Origin: an uncultured Mycoplasmatota bacterium
Lineage (GTDB): Bacteria > Bacillota_I > Bacilli_A > RF39 > UBA660
Direction: 5' to 3'
Length of the DNA: 14,522 bases
Assembly (NCBI GenBank): GCA_900551925.1
Contig: URXR01000028.1
Span: 1-14,522 of the forward strand
In this document: positions 1 through 5,980 of the stretch, piece by piece
How the letters are laid out: each line of letters begins with the position of its first letter
Numbering within the stretch: position 1 is the stretch's first letter
The notes under the pieces: generated by a model
Seen by the model: only the letters and a program-made list of their open reading frames with translations
The model's database searches: none
Told to the model about the DNA's origin: nothing
Made by a program: the position numbers and the translations under genes

Positions 1-2
1 TA

Positions 3-131
3 ATATTAGATAAAAATATTTTATATCACTGTGGTTCATCATTTAAAGATTTAGGAATTAAATGTTTTGCTATAAATAGAGTAGACAATCCTTTTTTATT
101 AGATAATATCTTATCTTACTTAAAAAACTAA
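3..131 (+). CDS. 3' end of an unidentified gene (5' truncated by window edge)
   Basis: Frame 3 is open from the window edge to TAA at 129-131, giving about 42 codons of a C-terminus. The residues include HCGSSFKDLGIKCFAI followed by a run ending in ILSYLKN. The H-x-G-x-S-x-KDLG-x-K-x-FA pattern recalls from memory the tail of phage-type or accessory proteins such as some ORF6N/RhuM-like or nuclease-like proteins, but I cannot confirm the family from so short a piece. It lies 65 bases before the bacteriocin exporter on the same strand. The gap is extremely AT-rich, and I see no convincing terminator or promoter in it. If the resemblance holds, this end of the window is an accessory or mobile region. 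Confidence 0.55.
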   Translation: MLDKNILYHCGSSFKDLGIKCFAINRVDNPFLLDNILSYLKN

Positions 132-196
132 AAAAATTTTTAAAAACCTTAGGACTTCCTCTAAAAATATATAAATATATATATGAGGAGGATAAA

Positions 197-2248
197 ATGA
201 ATAAAAATTATGATTACACTTTGCAACAAAATTCTTATGACTGTGGTTTAGCCTCATTAATGACAGTTCTTCTCTATTATGGAGTCAAACCATCACGTGA
301 ACTTCTCTTAACTAAAGCTAGCAGAAAAACTGGGGGATACACTGCTTATGACTTAGTTAAGATGAGTAAAATGTATAATCTATCCGCTTATGGAGTAAGA
401 ACTGAACTTAAGAATATTACTAAATTACCAGTAATAGCCCATACTATCAAAGATAATATGTATCACTTTATTGTAATATTTGAAATTAGTTCTAAAAAAG
501 AAACTCTAAAAATAATGGATCCTGCCGAAGGCATTAAAACCATTACTTTTAAAGAATTTAATGATATCACAACAGGAATCTTTCTTATCTTTGAAGGTTT
601 AAAAAAGAAAAAGGCTAAAGATAATAGATTTAAAAAAGAAATAGTAACAATTTTTAAAAACAATAAAAAAATAATCTTCAAAAGCATTTTTCTATCTCTA
701 ATTTTTGTTATTTTTTCATTGCTATTCAATTACTATTTAAAAACTATTCTAGAATATAATAATAATTTAACTATTATTTCTTTCATATTTATTGTTTTTC
801 TAAATATTGCTTTACTTAAGAACTTTTTAAATTATCTAAAAAATAAGTTAATGCTTAATTTAAATACCAAAATAGATAAGGAAATAACTAGCAAAGTATC
901 AAATCATATTCTAAATCTTCCTTATGAATACTACAGTTCTAAAAACACTGGAGAATTAGTAACAATAATTGAAGACATTGAAAACTTTAAAGAAGTTGTT
1001 ACTAAAATATTTATTCTTTCTCTAACAGACTTAATTCTTCTTTTTATAGTAATAATTTATGTTGGTTTTCTAAATATTTATTTGGCTTTTATTTTATCAA
1101 TCATAATTATTATTTTGCTACTACTAACTAAAAAGTATCAATATATATTTAATAATTATTTTATTAAATATAAAAATAGCAAAATTAATTATACCTCAGT
1201 TCTAATAGATTATTTAACGTCCTTTGAAACAATTAAAAACCTAAATATTACTACAAAAATTTCAAAAATTTTAACCACTCATTATAATGATTCTTTAGAA
1301 AAAACTAAGGCATATTCTAAAAAGTATTATAATTATAATTTTCTAGTGACCACGTTTATTGATTTCACTTATTTATTTTTAATATTTTTCGCGTCCTATC
1401 TTGCTATAAAAAATGGTTTTGAAATCTTAGATATTGTCTTAATTTCTTCAGTATTTTATATGATTATCGATTTGCTTACTAATACATTAGATAGTGTCTC
1501 GCAGTATAAAATCTATCAAACCTCAACGGATAGAATATTAGATTGTCTTGAAGTATCAGAAGAAAAATTTAGTAATATACCTGTTTTACCTTTAAACTCT
1601 ATTTGTTTTGAAAATGTTTCTTATAAAACTAATAATTTGTGCATTCTAAATAATATTAACCTAAAAATTTCTAATGGAGATAAAATTTTCTTATCTGGTA
1701 AGTCAGGAATAGGCAAATCTACCCTTATGAAACTTCTTCTAAAATATCATAGTTTAACTGAAGGAAAAATCTTAATAGATAATAAGAGTATTAATGATTT
1801 AGACCTTTCATTTATCAGAAATCATATAACTTATATTGGTCAAAACGAACAACTTTTTAAAGGCACTATTATGGATAATCTAAAATTAGTCAGTGAAGAT
1901 GAAACTAAAATCAAAAATGTTGCTGGTATTACTTTATTAGATAAATTTATTAAAGAAAATCAAATAGATTATAACTATTTAATCGAAGAATCCTCAAGTA
2001 ACTTAAGTGGTGGTGAAAGAAAGAAAATAATTCTAACCAGAGGACTATTAAAATTTAAAAGTGTTCTTATTTTAGATGAAGTATTCAATGAAATATCTAT
2101 AGAAGAAGAAAAAGAAATTTTAACTAATATTTTTTCTAAGTATCCCGATAAAATAATAATCATGATATCACACAGAAATAACAATCAAAATTTATTTAAC
2201 AAAAAATACACATTAAAAGGGGAAGGTGATTTAGTTGAAATTAAGTAA
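197..2248 (+). CDS. C39-peptidase ABC exporter for double-glycine-leader peptides (bacteriocin processing and secretion)
   Basis: This 683-residue protein is a peptidase-containing ABC transporter (PCAT). Such proteins cut leader peptides after Gly-Gly and export the mature peptide across the cytoplasmic membrane. The N-terminal C39 domain spans about residues 1-130, with Gln10, catalytic Cys16 in YDCGLAS, His90 in MYHFIVI and Asp108 in MDPAEG, so the triad looks complete. Hydrophobic segments fall at about 158-181, 192-211, 270-310, 380-402 and 408-428. The C-terminal ATPase has Walker A GKSGIGKST (501-509), a Q-loop in YIGQNEQLF, signature LSGGE (603-607), Walker B VLILDE (623-628) and H-loop His659. 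The length is slightly below the family's usual ~700-730. A strong GAGGAGG site at 185-191 sets the start. The 3' end overlaps the first precursor peptide by 14 bases. Its substrates are inferred to be the two GG-leader peptides that follow. No separate HlyD-like accessory protein is present in the window. Confidence 0.95.
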   Translation: MNKNYDYTLQQNSYDCGLASLMTVLLYYGVKPSRELLLTKASRKTGGYTAYDLVKMSKMYNLSAYGVRTELKNITKLPVIAHTIKDNMYHFIVIFEISSKKETLKIMDPAEGIKTITFKEFNDITTGIFLIFEGLKKKKAKDNRFKKEIVTIFKNNKKIIFKSIFLSLIFVIFSLLFNYYLKTILEYNNNLTIISFIFIVFLNIALLKNFLNYLKNKLMLNLNTKIDKEITSKVSNHILNLPYEYYSSKNTGELVTIIEDIENFKEVVTKIFILSLTDLILLFIVIIYVGFLNIYLAFILSIIIIILLLLTKKYQYIFNNYFIKYKNSKINYTSVLIDYLTSFETIKNLNITTKISKILTTHYNDSLEKTKAYSKKYYNYNFLVTTFIDFTYLFLIFFASYLAIKNGFEILDIVLISSVFYMIIDLLTNTLDSVSQYKIYQTSTDRILDCLEVSEEKFSNIPVLPLNSICFENVSYKTNNLCILNNINLKISNGDKIFLSGKSGIGKSTLMKLLLKYHSLTEGKILIDNKSINDLDLSFIRNHITYIGQNEQLFKGTIMDNLKLVSEDETKIKNVAGITLLDKFIKENQIDYNYLIEESSSNLSGGERKKIILTRGLLKFKSVLILDEVFNEISIEEEKEILTNIFSKYPDKIIIMISHRNNNQNLFNKKYTLKGEGDLVEIK

Positions 2249-2369
2249 CAAAGAACTACAAAATATAACCGGAGGAATTTCAATTTGGGCTGTATTAGGT
2301 ATAATCGCGGGAGCAATTTTCGGAATAGGAGCAATAGATGGCTATGTTAGACCAGTTAAATGTCGTTAA
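2235..2369 (+). CDS. Double-glycine-leader bacteriocin-like precursor peptide 1 (44 aa, TTG start)
   Basis: A 44-codon gene starts at TTG 2235, inside the end of the exporter gene and in another frame. AAGGTGAT at 2223-2230 lies five bases upstream, and no ATG or open GTG start exists further upstream in frame. The leader MKLSNKELQNITGG is a short, classic GG-type leader (LSxxEL..I.GG), as cut by C39 peptidases. The predicted mature part is 30 residues, begins ISIWAVLGIIAG and ends VRPVKCR. It is hydrophobic and Gly/Ala/Ile-rich, with stacked GxxxG spacing (mature G8, G12, G16, and G18, G22) and one Cys next to the last residue. This is typical of class II, probably two-peptide, bacteriocins. 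The gene is short enough to be missed by automatic annotation. Antimicrobial activity is inferred, and a signalling peptide is the alternative. Confidence 0.8.
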   Translation: MKLSNKELQNITGGISIWAVLGIIAGAIFGIGAIDGYVRPVKCR

Positions 2370-2529
2370 ATTAAATGATAAAGAACTAATGGTAATAATG
2401 GGAGGCGCTAGCATCTCAGGAACTTTAGTTAATGCCTTTACTTCAGCTTTTAAAGCCTTATATGGTTTTGGTCAAAACTTCGGTACTGCTATTAGAAGAA
2501 TAGCATCAAGAAAACTATGCAGTTTATAA
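2338..2529 (+). CDS. Double-glycine-leader bacteriocin-like precursor peptide 2 (63 aa)
   Basis: This gene encodes a 63-residue precursor. The 23-residue leader contains LNDKELMVIMGG, with the expected hydrophobic spacing before Gly-Gly. The mature part is about 40 residues, starts ASISGTLVNAFTSAFKALYG, continues GFGQNFGTAIRRI and ends RKLCSL. It is cationic and amphipathic with a GxxxG (GQNFG) and one Cys three residues from the end. AGGAG at 2327-2331 lies six bases before ATG 2338; a second in-frame ATG at 2344 is a possible start. The gene overlaps peptide 1 by 32 bases and the next small gene by 13 bases, implying coupled translation. With peptide 1 it looks like the partner of a two-peptide class IIb-like bacteriocin exported by the upstream C39 transporter. 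I do not recognise a named family member. Confidence 0.8.
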   Translation: MAMLDQLNVVKLNDKELMVIMGGASISGTLVNAFTSAFKALYGFGQNFGTAIRRIASRKLCSL

Positions 2530-2675
2530 AAAAGATTAACAGCAAAAGTATATTAAAAACAGTTATTATTATTTTATCAGTTCCTTTTCTAGTAGGAATT
2601 CTCTATTACATTAATTTAATAGGAATTTACTTTGGAACAGCACTTAGAAAAATTCTTACTTGCTTCTGTATTTAA
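2517..2675 (+). CDS. Small membrane peptide of the bacteriocin locus (52 aa; candidate immunity protein or third component)
   Basis: This 52-codon gene starts at ATG 2517 inside the end of peptide 2. The N-terminus is basic (MQFIKKINSKS) and is followed by one long hydrophobic stretch at about residues 13-38 (LKTVIIILSV, FLVGILYY). It has no Gly-Gly leader. The C-terminus, IGIYFGTALRKILTCFCI, shares G..FGTA.R.I with the mature tail of peptide 2 (GQNFGTAIRRI). Only a weak ribosome site precedes it, so translation probably depends on coupling to peptide 2. Its place as last gene and its membrane character fit a bacteriocin immunity protein. The shared tail also allows a membrane-held mimic or a peptide secreted by another route. 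I do not recognise the family. Confidence 0.6.
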   Translation: MQFIKKINSKSILKTVIIILSVPFLVGILYYINLIGIYFGTALRKILTCFCI

Positions 2676-2708
2676 AGATTAGTTAGACTAGTTTTAACTA
2701 ATCTTTTT
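2674..2708 (+). terminator. Rho-independent terminator of the bacteriocin locus
   Basis: A perfect 12-bp stem, AAAGATTAGTTA (2674-2685) with TAACTAATCTTT (2695-2706), closes a 9-base loop and is followed by T residues to 2708. The stem begins within the stop codon of the 52-residue peptide gene, so transcription of the cassette ends immediately after it. This separates it from yqfC. Confidence 0.85.
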
Positions 2709-2735
2709 CATTTTACTAAAAACTTTTCATATCTT
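2708..2735 (+). promoter_or_regulatory. Possible sigma-E-type promoter upstream of yqfC
   Basis: TCATTTT (2708-2714) and CATATCTT (2728-2735) resemble the sporulation sigma-E elements (KMATATT and CATACAHT), with a 13-base spacer that is slightly short. In Bacillus subtilis yqfCD is known to be controlled by sigma-E. The match is imperfect and the DNA is AT-rich, so this is a suggestion only. Confidence 0.3.
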
Positions 2736-2751
2736 TAATAAAGGGGATATT

Positions 2752-2985
2752 ATGTTTAGAGAATTAACTAAAATGGTTTATGATAATACTTTTAAAGTTA
2801 CTGTTTTAAAAGATAAAGTAAATATTATAAACTATGATGAAATTTTAATTTTTGAAAGTGAAACAATACTCGTTAAAACTAAAGAATATTTAGTTAAAAT
2901 AAAAGGAGAATATTTAACTATAAACAAATTATATAATAACGAATTATTAATTGAGGGAAAAATAAAAACCATAGAATTCAGGTGA
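2752..2985 (+). CDS. yqfC: Sporulation-associated protein YqfC
   Basis: The 77-residue product matches the YqfC family in size, composition and position. It is a small beta-rich protein (DKVNIINYDEILIFESE…VKIKGEYLTINKL…LLIEGKIKTIEF), and in Bacillus it is encoded with yqfD under mother-cell sigma-E control. AAAGGGG lies a few bases before ATG 2752. It stops with TGA four bases before the TTG start of yqfD, so the two are one transcription unit. The biochemical role of YqfC is not well established. Its presence suggests, without proving, that the host or its ancestors form endospores. Confidence 0.85.
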   Translation: MFRELTKMVYDNTFKVTVLKDKVNIINYDEILIFESETILVKTKEYLVKIKGEYLTINKLYNNELLIEGKIKTIEFR

Positions 2986-2989
2986 TATA

Positions 2990-4150
2990 TTGATAAATTA
3001 TTTTTGGATAGAAATAAAAGGCAAAAATGTAAATCGTCTTTTAAAACAAATTTTTAAAAATAAAATAAATATTTTAAATATTAAATACTATAAGGATAAA
3101 GTAAGACTAAAAGTATCCTATCTTGATTATCAAAAAATAAAAGAAATAAAAACAACTTATGAAATAACTATAATAAAAACAAGTGGTAAGAAAAAACTAT
3201 TGGAAGATATTAGTAAATATAAAATATCGTTACTTGTTTTTATTATAAGTATTTTTTTTGTTATTTTTCTATCTAAATTTACTTTCTTTATTGAAATAGA
3301 AACCAGTAATACAAATCTAAAAAATCTAATTAAAGAAGAATTAACTAAAAACAATATTACCGTTTTTTCCTTAAAAAAAGATTATCAAACTTTAGAAACC
3401 ATTAAAGAAAATATTAAAAATAATCATTTAGACACCATTGAATGGTTAGAAATAGAAAATAAAGGAGTAAAAACTAAAGTAAAAGTAATCGAAAGAATCA
3501 AAAATAGTAAAAAAGAAACAACTTCTTATAAAGATGTAGTAGCAGCTAAAAACGGTTATATTAGAAAAATTTATTCCCCGAAAGGAGAAGTTGTAAAAAA
3601 TATTGATGATTACGTCAAAAAAGGTGAAATCATAATAAGTGGTAATATTCATAGAAACGAAAAATCTGTCGCTAAAGTTGTAGCAAGTGGTAAAGTTTAT
3701 GCCGAAGTTTGGTATATTGTAAAAGTAAATGGTAATTTAACCTATAATAAAGTAGAAGAAAAAGATAAAGGTTACTTTAAACTAGTTTTAAAAACTGGCG
3801 GCAACACTTTTGATTTAATCAAAATAAAAAAAGAAAATGACTATAACAATAAAAAGAAATTATTCCAAAACTCTATTTTTTCTCTTTATCTAGAAAATGA
3901 AAAAACTTATCAAACTACTAAAGCAACCTATACAGATAATGAACTAAAAAAAATCTTAGAAACTAAGGCTAAAAACAGTATTTTAAAAACTTTAGAAAAA
4001 GATGAATACATAATAACGCAAAAAACTTTGAAAAAAACTAAAGAAGATGATAGAATGTATGTAGAAGTGTTTTTCAAAGTTTATGAAGACATTGCTAAAC
4101 AAGTACCTATAAAAAAAGAAATAAATAATGATAAAGAAAAAGAGGAATAA
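2990..4150 (+). CDS. yqfD: Sporulation-associated membrane protein YqfD
   Basis: The 386-residue product corresponds to YqfD (about 398 residues in B. subtilis). A basic cytoplasmic N-terminal region (residues 1-76) is followed by one transmembrane segment at about 79-99 (LLVFIISIFFVIFLS). A long, presumably extracytoplasmic domain then contains the family-typical stretch VVAAKNGYIRKIYSPKGEVV and KKGEIIISGNI, and the tail is charged (KEINNDKEKEE). The start is TTG 2990, chosen because AGGTGA at 2980-2985 is well spaced and the N-terminus (INYFWIEIKGKNVNRLL) aligns in character with other YqfD proteins. It sits between yqfC and, two bases downstream, a VanZ-family gene. Function is inferred as membrane-associated and sporulation-linked. 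Confidence 0.85.
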   Translation: MINYFWIEIKGKNVNRLLKQIFKNKINILNIKYYKDKVRLKVSYLDYQKIKEIKTTYEITIIKTSGKKKLLEDISKYKISLLVFIISIFFVIFLSKFTFFIEIETSNTNLKNLIKEELTKNNITVFSLKKDYQTLETIKENIKNNHLDTIEWLEIENKGVKTKVKVIERIKNSKKETTSYKDVVAAKNGYIRKIYSPKGEVVKNIDDYVKKGEIIISGNIHRNEKSVAKVVASGKVYAEVWYIVKVNGNLTYNKVEEKDKGYFKLVLKTGGNTFDLIKIKKENDYNNKKKLFQNSIFSLYLENEKTYQTTKATYTDNELKKILETKAKNSILKTLEKDEYIITQKTLKKTKEDDRMYVEVFFKVYEDIAKQVPIKKEINNDKEKEE

Positions 4151-4152
4151 AA

Positions 4153-4755
4153 ATGATTGAAGGATTAAGAGGACAAGTAATATCTATTCTTTACTTTTCT
4201 TGGCCCACTGTAGCCATGGGAGTAATAATAGCTATTTTACTTAGAGTAACTTATCTACTAGTACATAAAGAAAAATTTGTTATTCATAAAGAATTATTAA
4301 AATTATCTTTTCTAATTTATATATTATGTCTTTTCTATGTTGTCACTTTCCAAGATGTTAGCTGGTCAAGTCATAACTATATACCATTTAAAGAAATATT
4401 AAGATATGATTTTGGTAGTGCTTTATTCTATAAAAATATCTTTGGTAATATGCTTTTATTCCTTCCTTATGGAGTCATAATAGCAGGATATATCAAAGTA
4501 GATAAAGTCTCAATAGTCCTTTTACTAGGTTTTATAACTTCTTTGTCAATCGAAGTTATTCAGTTCTTAATAGGTAGAGTATTTGACGTAGATGATATTA
4601 TTTTAAATGTAATTGGTTGTTTACTAGGATTTATGCTGTACACTTTATTTAAAAAGTTTAGCGATAAATTGCCTAAATTCTTTCATAAAAATATCATTTG
4701 GGATATTTTCTCAATCCTTGTTCTTGGAGGTTTAATATGGTTCTTAATTCCTTAA
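4153..4755 (+). CDS. VanZ-family membrane protein
   Basis: The 200-residue protein has about six hydrophobic segments (about 13-36, 48-66, 97-114, 119-136, 150-165 and 181-198). Family-type motifs are NYIPFKEI, FGNMLLFLPYG, SIEVIQFLIGRVFDVDDIILN and an IG-rich helix. VanZ relatives are small integral membrane proteins; the founding member contributes to low-level teicoplanin resistance, but most chromosomal members have no known function. AGAGGAA overlaps the end of yqfD just upstream of ATG 4153. The end overlaps ybeY by 19 bases. It occupies the place normally held by phoH and the c-di-AMP phosphodiesterase gene pgpH (yqfF), so it may have replaced them here. Direct involvement in antibiotic resistance is not supported. 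Confidence 0.85.
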   Translation: MIEGLRGQVISILYFSWPTVAMGVIIAILLRVTYLLVHKEKFVIHKELLKLSFLIYILCLFYVVTFQDVSWSSHNYIPFKEILRYDFGSALFYKNIFGNMLLFLPYGVIIAGYIKVDKVSIVLLLGFITSLSIEVIQFLIGRVFDVDDIILNVIGCLLGFMLYTLFKKFSDKLPKFFHKNIIWDIFSILVLGGLIWFLIP

Positions 4756-5198
4756 ATAAATTTGAGATTTATAATAACACCAATTATGACATAACCGAAG
4801 AACTTTCCGCACTAAAAAAGGTTTTAAACCTAACTTTAAAAAAAGAAAAAGTTAAAAAAGCTACTTTTAATATCATCTTTATAACGGATACCGAAATCCA
4901 AAAAATAAATAAACAATACAGAAATCAAGATAAACCAACCGATGTTATTAGTTTTGCTTTAGAGGAAAACAAAAAAGAGCAAGCATTTTTAAAAGAAAGA
5001 GTTCTAGGAGATATCTATATCTCTATAGATAGAGCTAAAAAACAAGCAGATGATTATAATCACAGTTTAAAAAGAGAATTATGTTTTTTAGCAGTCCATG
5101 GTCTATTACACTTATTAGGATATGACCACCAAACTAAAGAAGAAGAAAAAATAATGTTTAAGAAGCAGGAGTTGATTTTAGATGGGAAAAGATTATGA
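4737..5198 (+). CDS. ybeY: Endoribonuclease YbeY (16S rRNA 3'-end maturation)
   Basis: YbeY is a metal-dependent endoribonuclease needed for 16S rRNA 3' processing and ribosome quality control. The product carries the signature HGLLHLLGYDH with the three zinc ligands His121, His125 and His131 (numbered from my start), and the conserved DKPTDVISFAL block. I place the start at ATG 4737 because GGAGG at 4726-4730 is ideally spaced. An in-frame ATG at 4698 would add 13 residues that have no ribosome site and lie within the VanZ gene. The length of 153 residues is normal. It overlaps dgkA by 17 bases and ends in TGA. Confidence 0.95.
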   Translation: MVLNSLNKFEIYNNTNYDITEELSALKKVLNLTLKKEKVKKATFNIIFITDTEIQKINKQYRNQDKPTDVISFALEENKKEQAFLKERVLGDIYISIDRAKKQADDYNHSLKRELCFLAVHGLLHLLGYDHQTKEEEKIMFKKQELILDGKRL

Positions 5199-5583
5199 AA
5201 CACTAAAAAAGAATAAGAAAAGTTTTAAAAGATTTGTAAAATCATTTGGTTATTCAGGAGAAGGTATTAAATATGCCTTTTATCACGAACAAAATATTAT
5301 TGTTATGTTCTTTATGGCCATTATTGCTATTGTTTTAGGCTTAGTATTTAATATAACTTATATGGAACGCTTAGTAATATTAGTTTTAATAGGAATGATA
5401 TTATCACTAGAAATGATTAATACCGCAATTGAAGCTGCTATTAATTTACACGATGGAAATAAAAAAAGCAAAGAAGGAAAAATCGCTAAAGACTGTGCCA
5501 GTGCTGCCGTAAGTATAGCATCAATTTTTGCCTTCATAATTGGACTTCTTATCTTTATGCCTCATATAATAGAATTATTTTAA
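5182..5583 (+). CDS. dgkA: Undecaprenol/diacylglycerol kinase (DgkA family)
   Basis: This small membrane kinase phosphorylates undecaprenol (or diacylglycerol) with ATP and feeds lipid carrier back to cell-wall synthesis. The 133-residue protein has three membrane segments at about 38-57, 62-84 and 105-128. It has the catalytic block EMINTAIEAAINL with Glu77, Asn80 and Glu84, an earlier conserved Glu36, and the family KDCASAAV motif at 103-110. In Gram-positive bacteria such proteins mostly act on undecaprenol, which is inferred here. CAGGAG precedes ATG 5182. The start is inside the end of ybeY, so translation is probably coupled. Confidence 0.93.
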   Translation: MGKDYETLKKNKKSFKRFVKSFGYSGEGIKYAFYHEQNIIVMFFMAIIAIVLGLVFNITYMERLVILVLIGMILSLEMINTAIEAAINLHDGNKKSKEGKIAKDCASAAVSIASIFAFIIGLLIFMPHIIELF

Positions 5584-5593
5584 GGAGTAATAT

Positions 5594-5980
5594 ATGTTAG
5601 AAGAATTAAAAAAAGTAATAAAAAATTCCTATGCCCCATATTCTAAATTTCATGTAAGTGCCATTGTAATAACTAAAGATAATAATACTTTCAAAGGTGT
5701 AAATATCGAAAACTCTTCTTATGGTGCAACTATTTGTGCCGAAAGAGTCGCTATTACTAAAGCTATATCCGAAGGTTATAAAAAAGGTGATTTCCAAGAA
5801 ATACATATCTTAACAGATAGTAAAAAATTAGGTATGCCGTGTTTTATTTGTAGACAAGTCTTTACAGAATTCTTTACTACTGATACTAAAATTTTTGTCT
5901 ATAACCAAAATGGTTTAAAAAAAGAATACTTAATGGCAGAAATCTGTCCTTTACCCTTTACTGATGAGGACTTAAAATGA
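5594..5980 (+). CDS. cdd: Cytidine deaminase
   Basis: Cdd deaminates cytidine and deoxycytidine to uridine and deoxyuridine in pyrimidine salvage. The 128-residue size fits the small homotetrameric class. The zinc site is visible as Cys48-Ala-Glu50 (ICAERVAI) and Cys83/Cys86 in MPCFICRQV. The usual PCG.CRQ has Phe in place of Gly here. Substrate-binding residues NIEN (37-40) are also present. AAGGAG lies before ATG 5594, 10 bases after dgkA. Its stop overlaps the era start as ATGA. Confidence 0.95.
   Translation: MLEELKKVIKNSYAPYSKFHVSAIVITKDNNTFKGVNIENSSYGATICAERVAITKAISEGYKKGDFQEIHILTDSKKLGMPCFICRQVFTEFFTTDTKIFVYNQNGLKKEYLMAEICPLPFTDEDLK

Noticed and set aside
132..196. Promoter for the bacteriocin exporter
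   Set aside because: The stretch is almost all A and T, with TATAAA at 170-175 but no matching -35 at 16-18 bases, so any call would be arbitrary.
463..3652. Several minus-strand open frames of 65-88 codons
   Set aside because: They lie wholly inside well-identified + strand genes, have low-complexity Ile/Phe/Leu/Ser composition typical of antisense AT-rich DNA, and show no ribosome sites.
4698..4736. Longer N-terminus for YbeY
   Set aside because: It adds 13 residues unlike the family, has no ribosome site, and lies inside the VanZ gene, while GGAGG sits ideally before ATG 4737.
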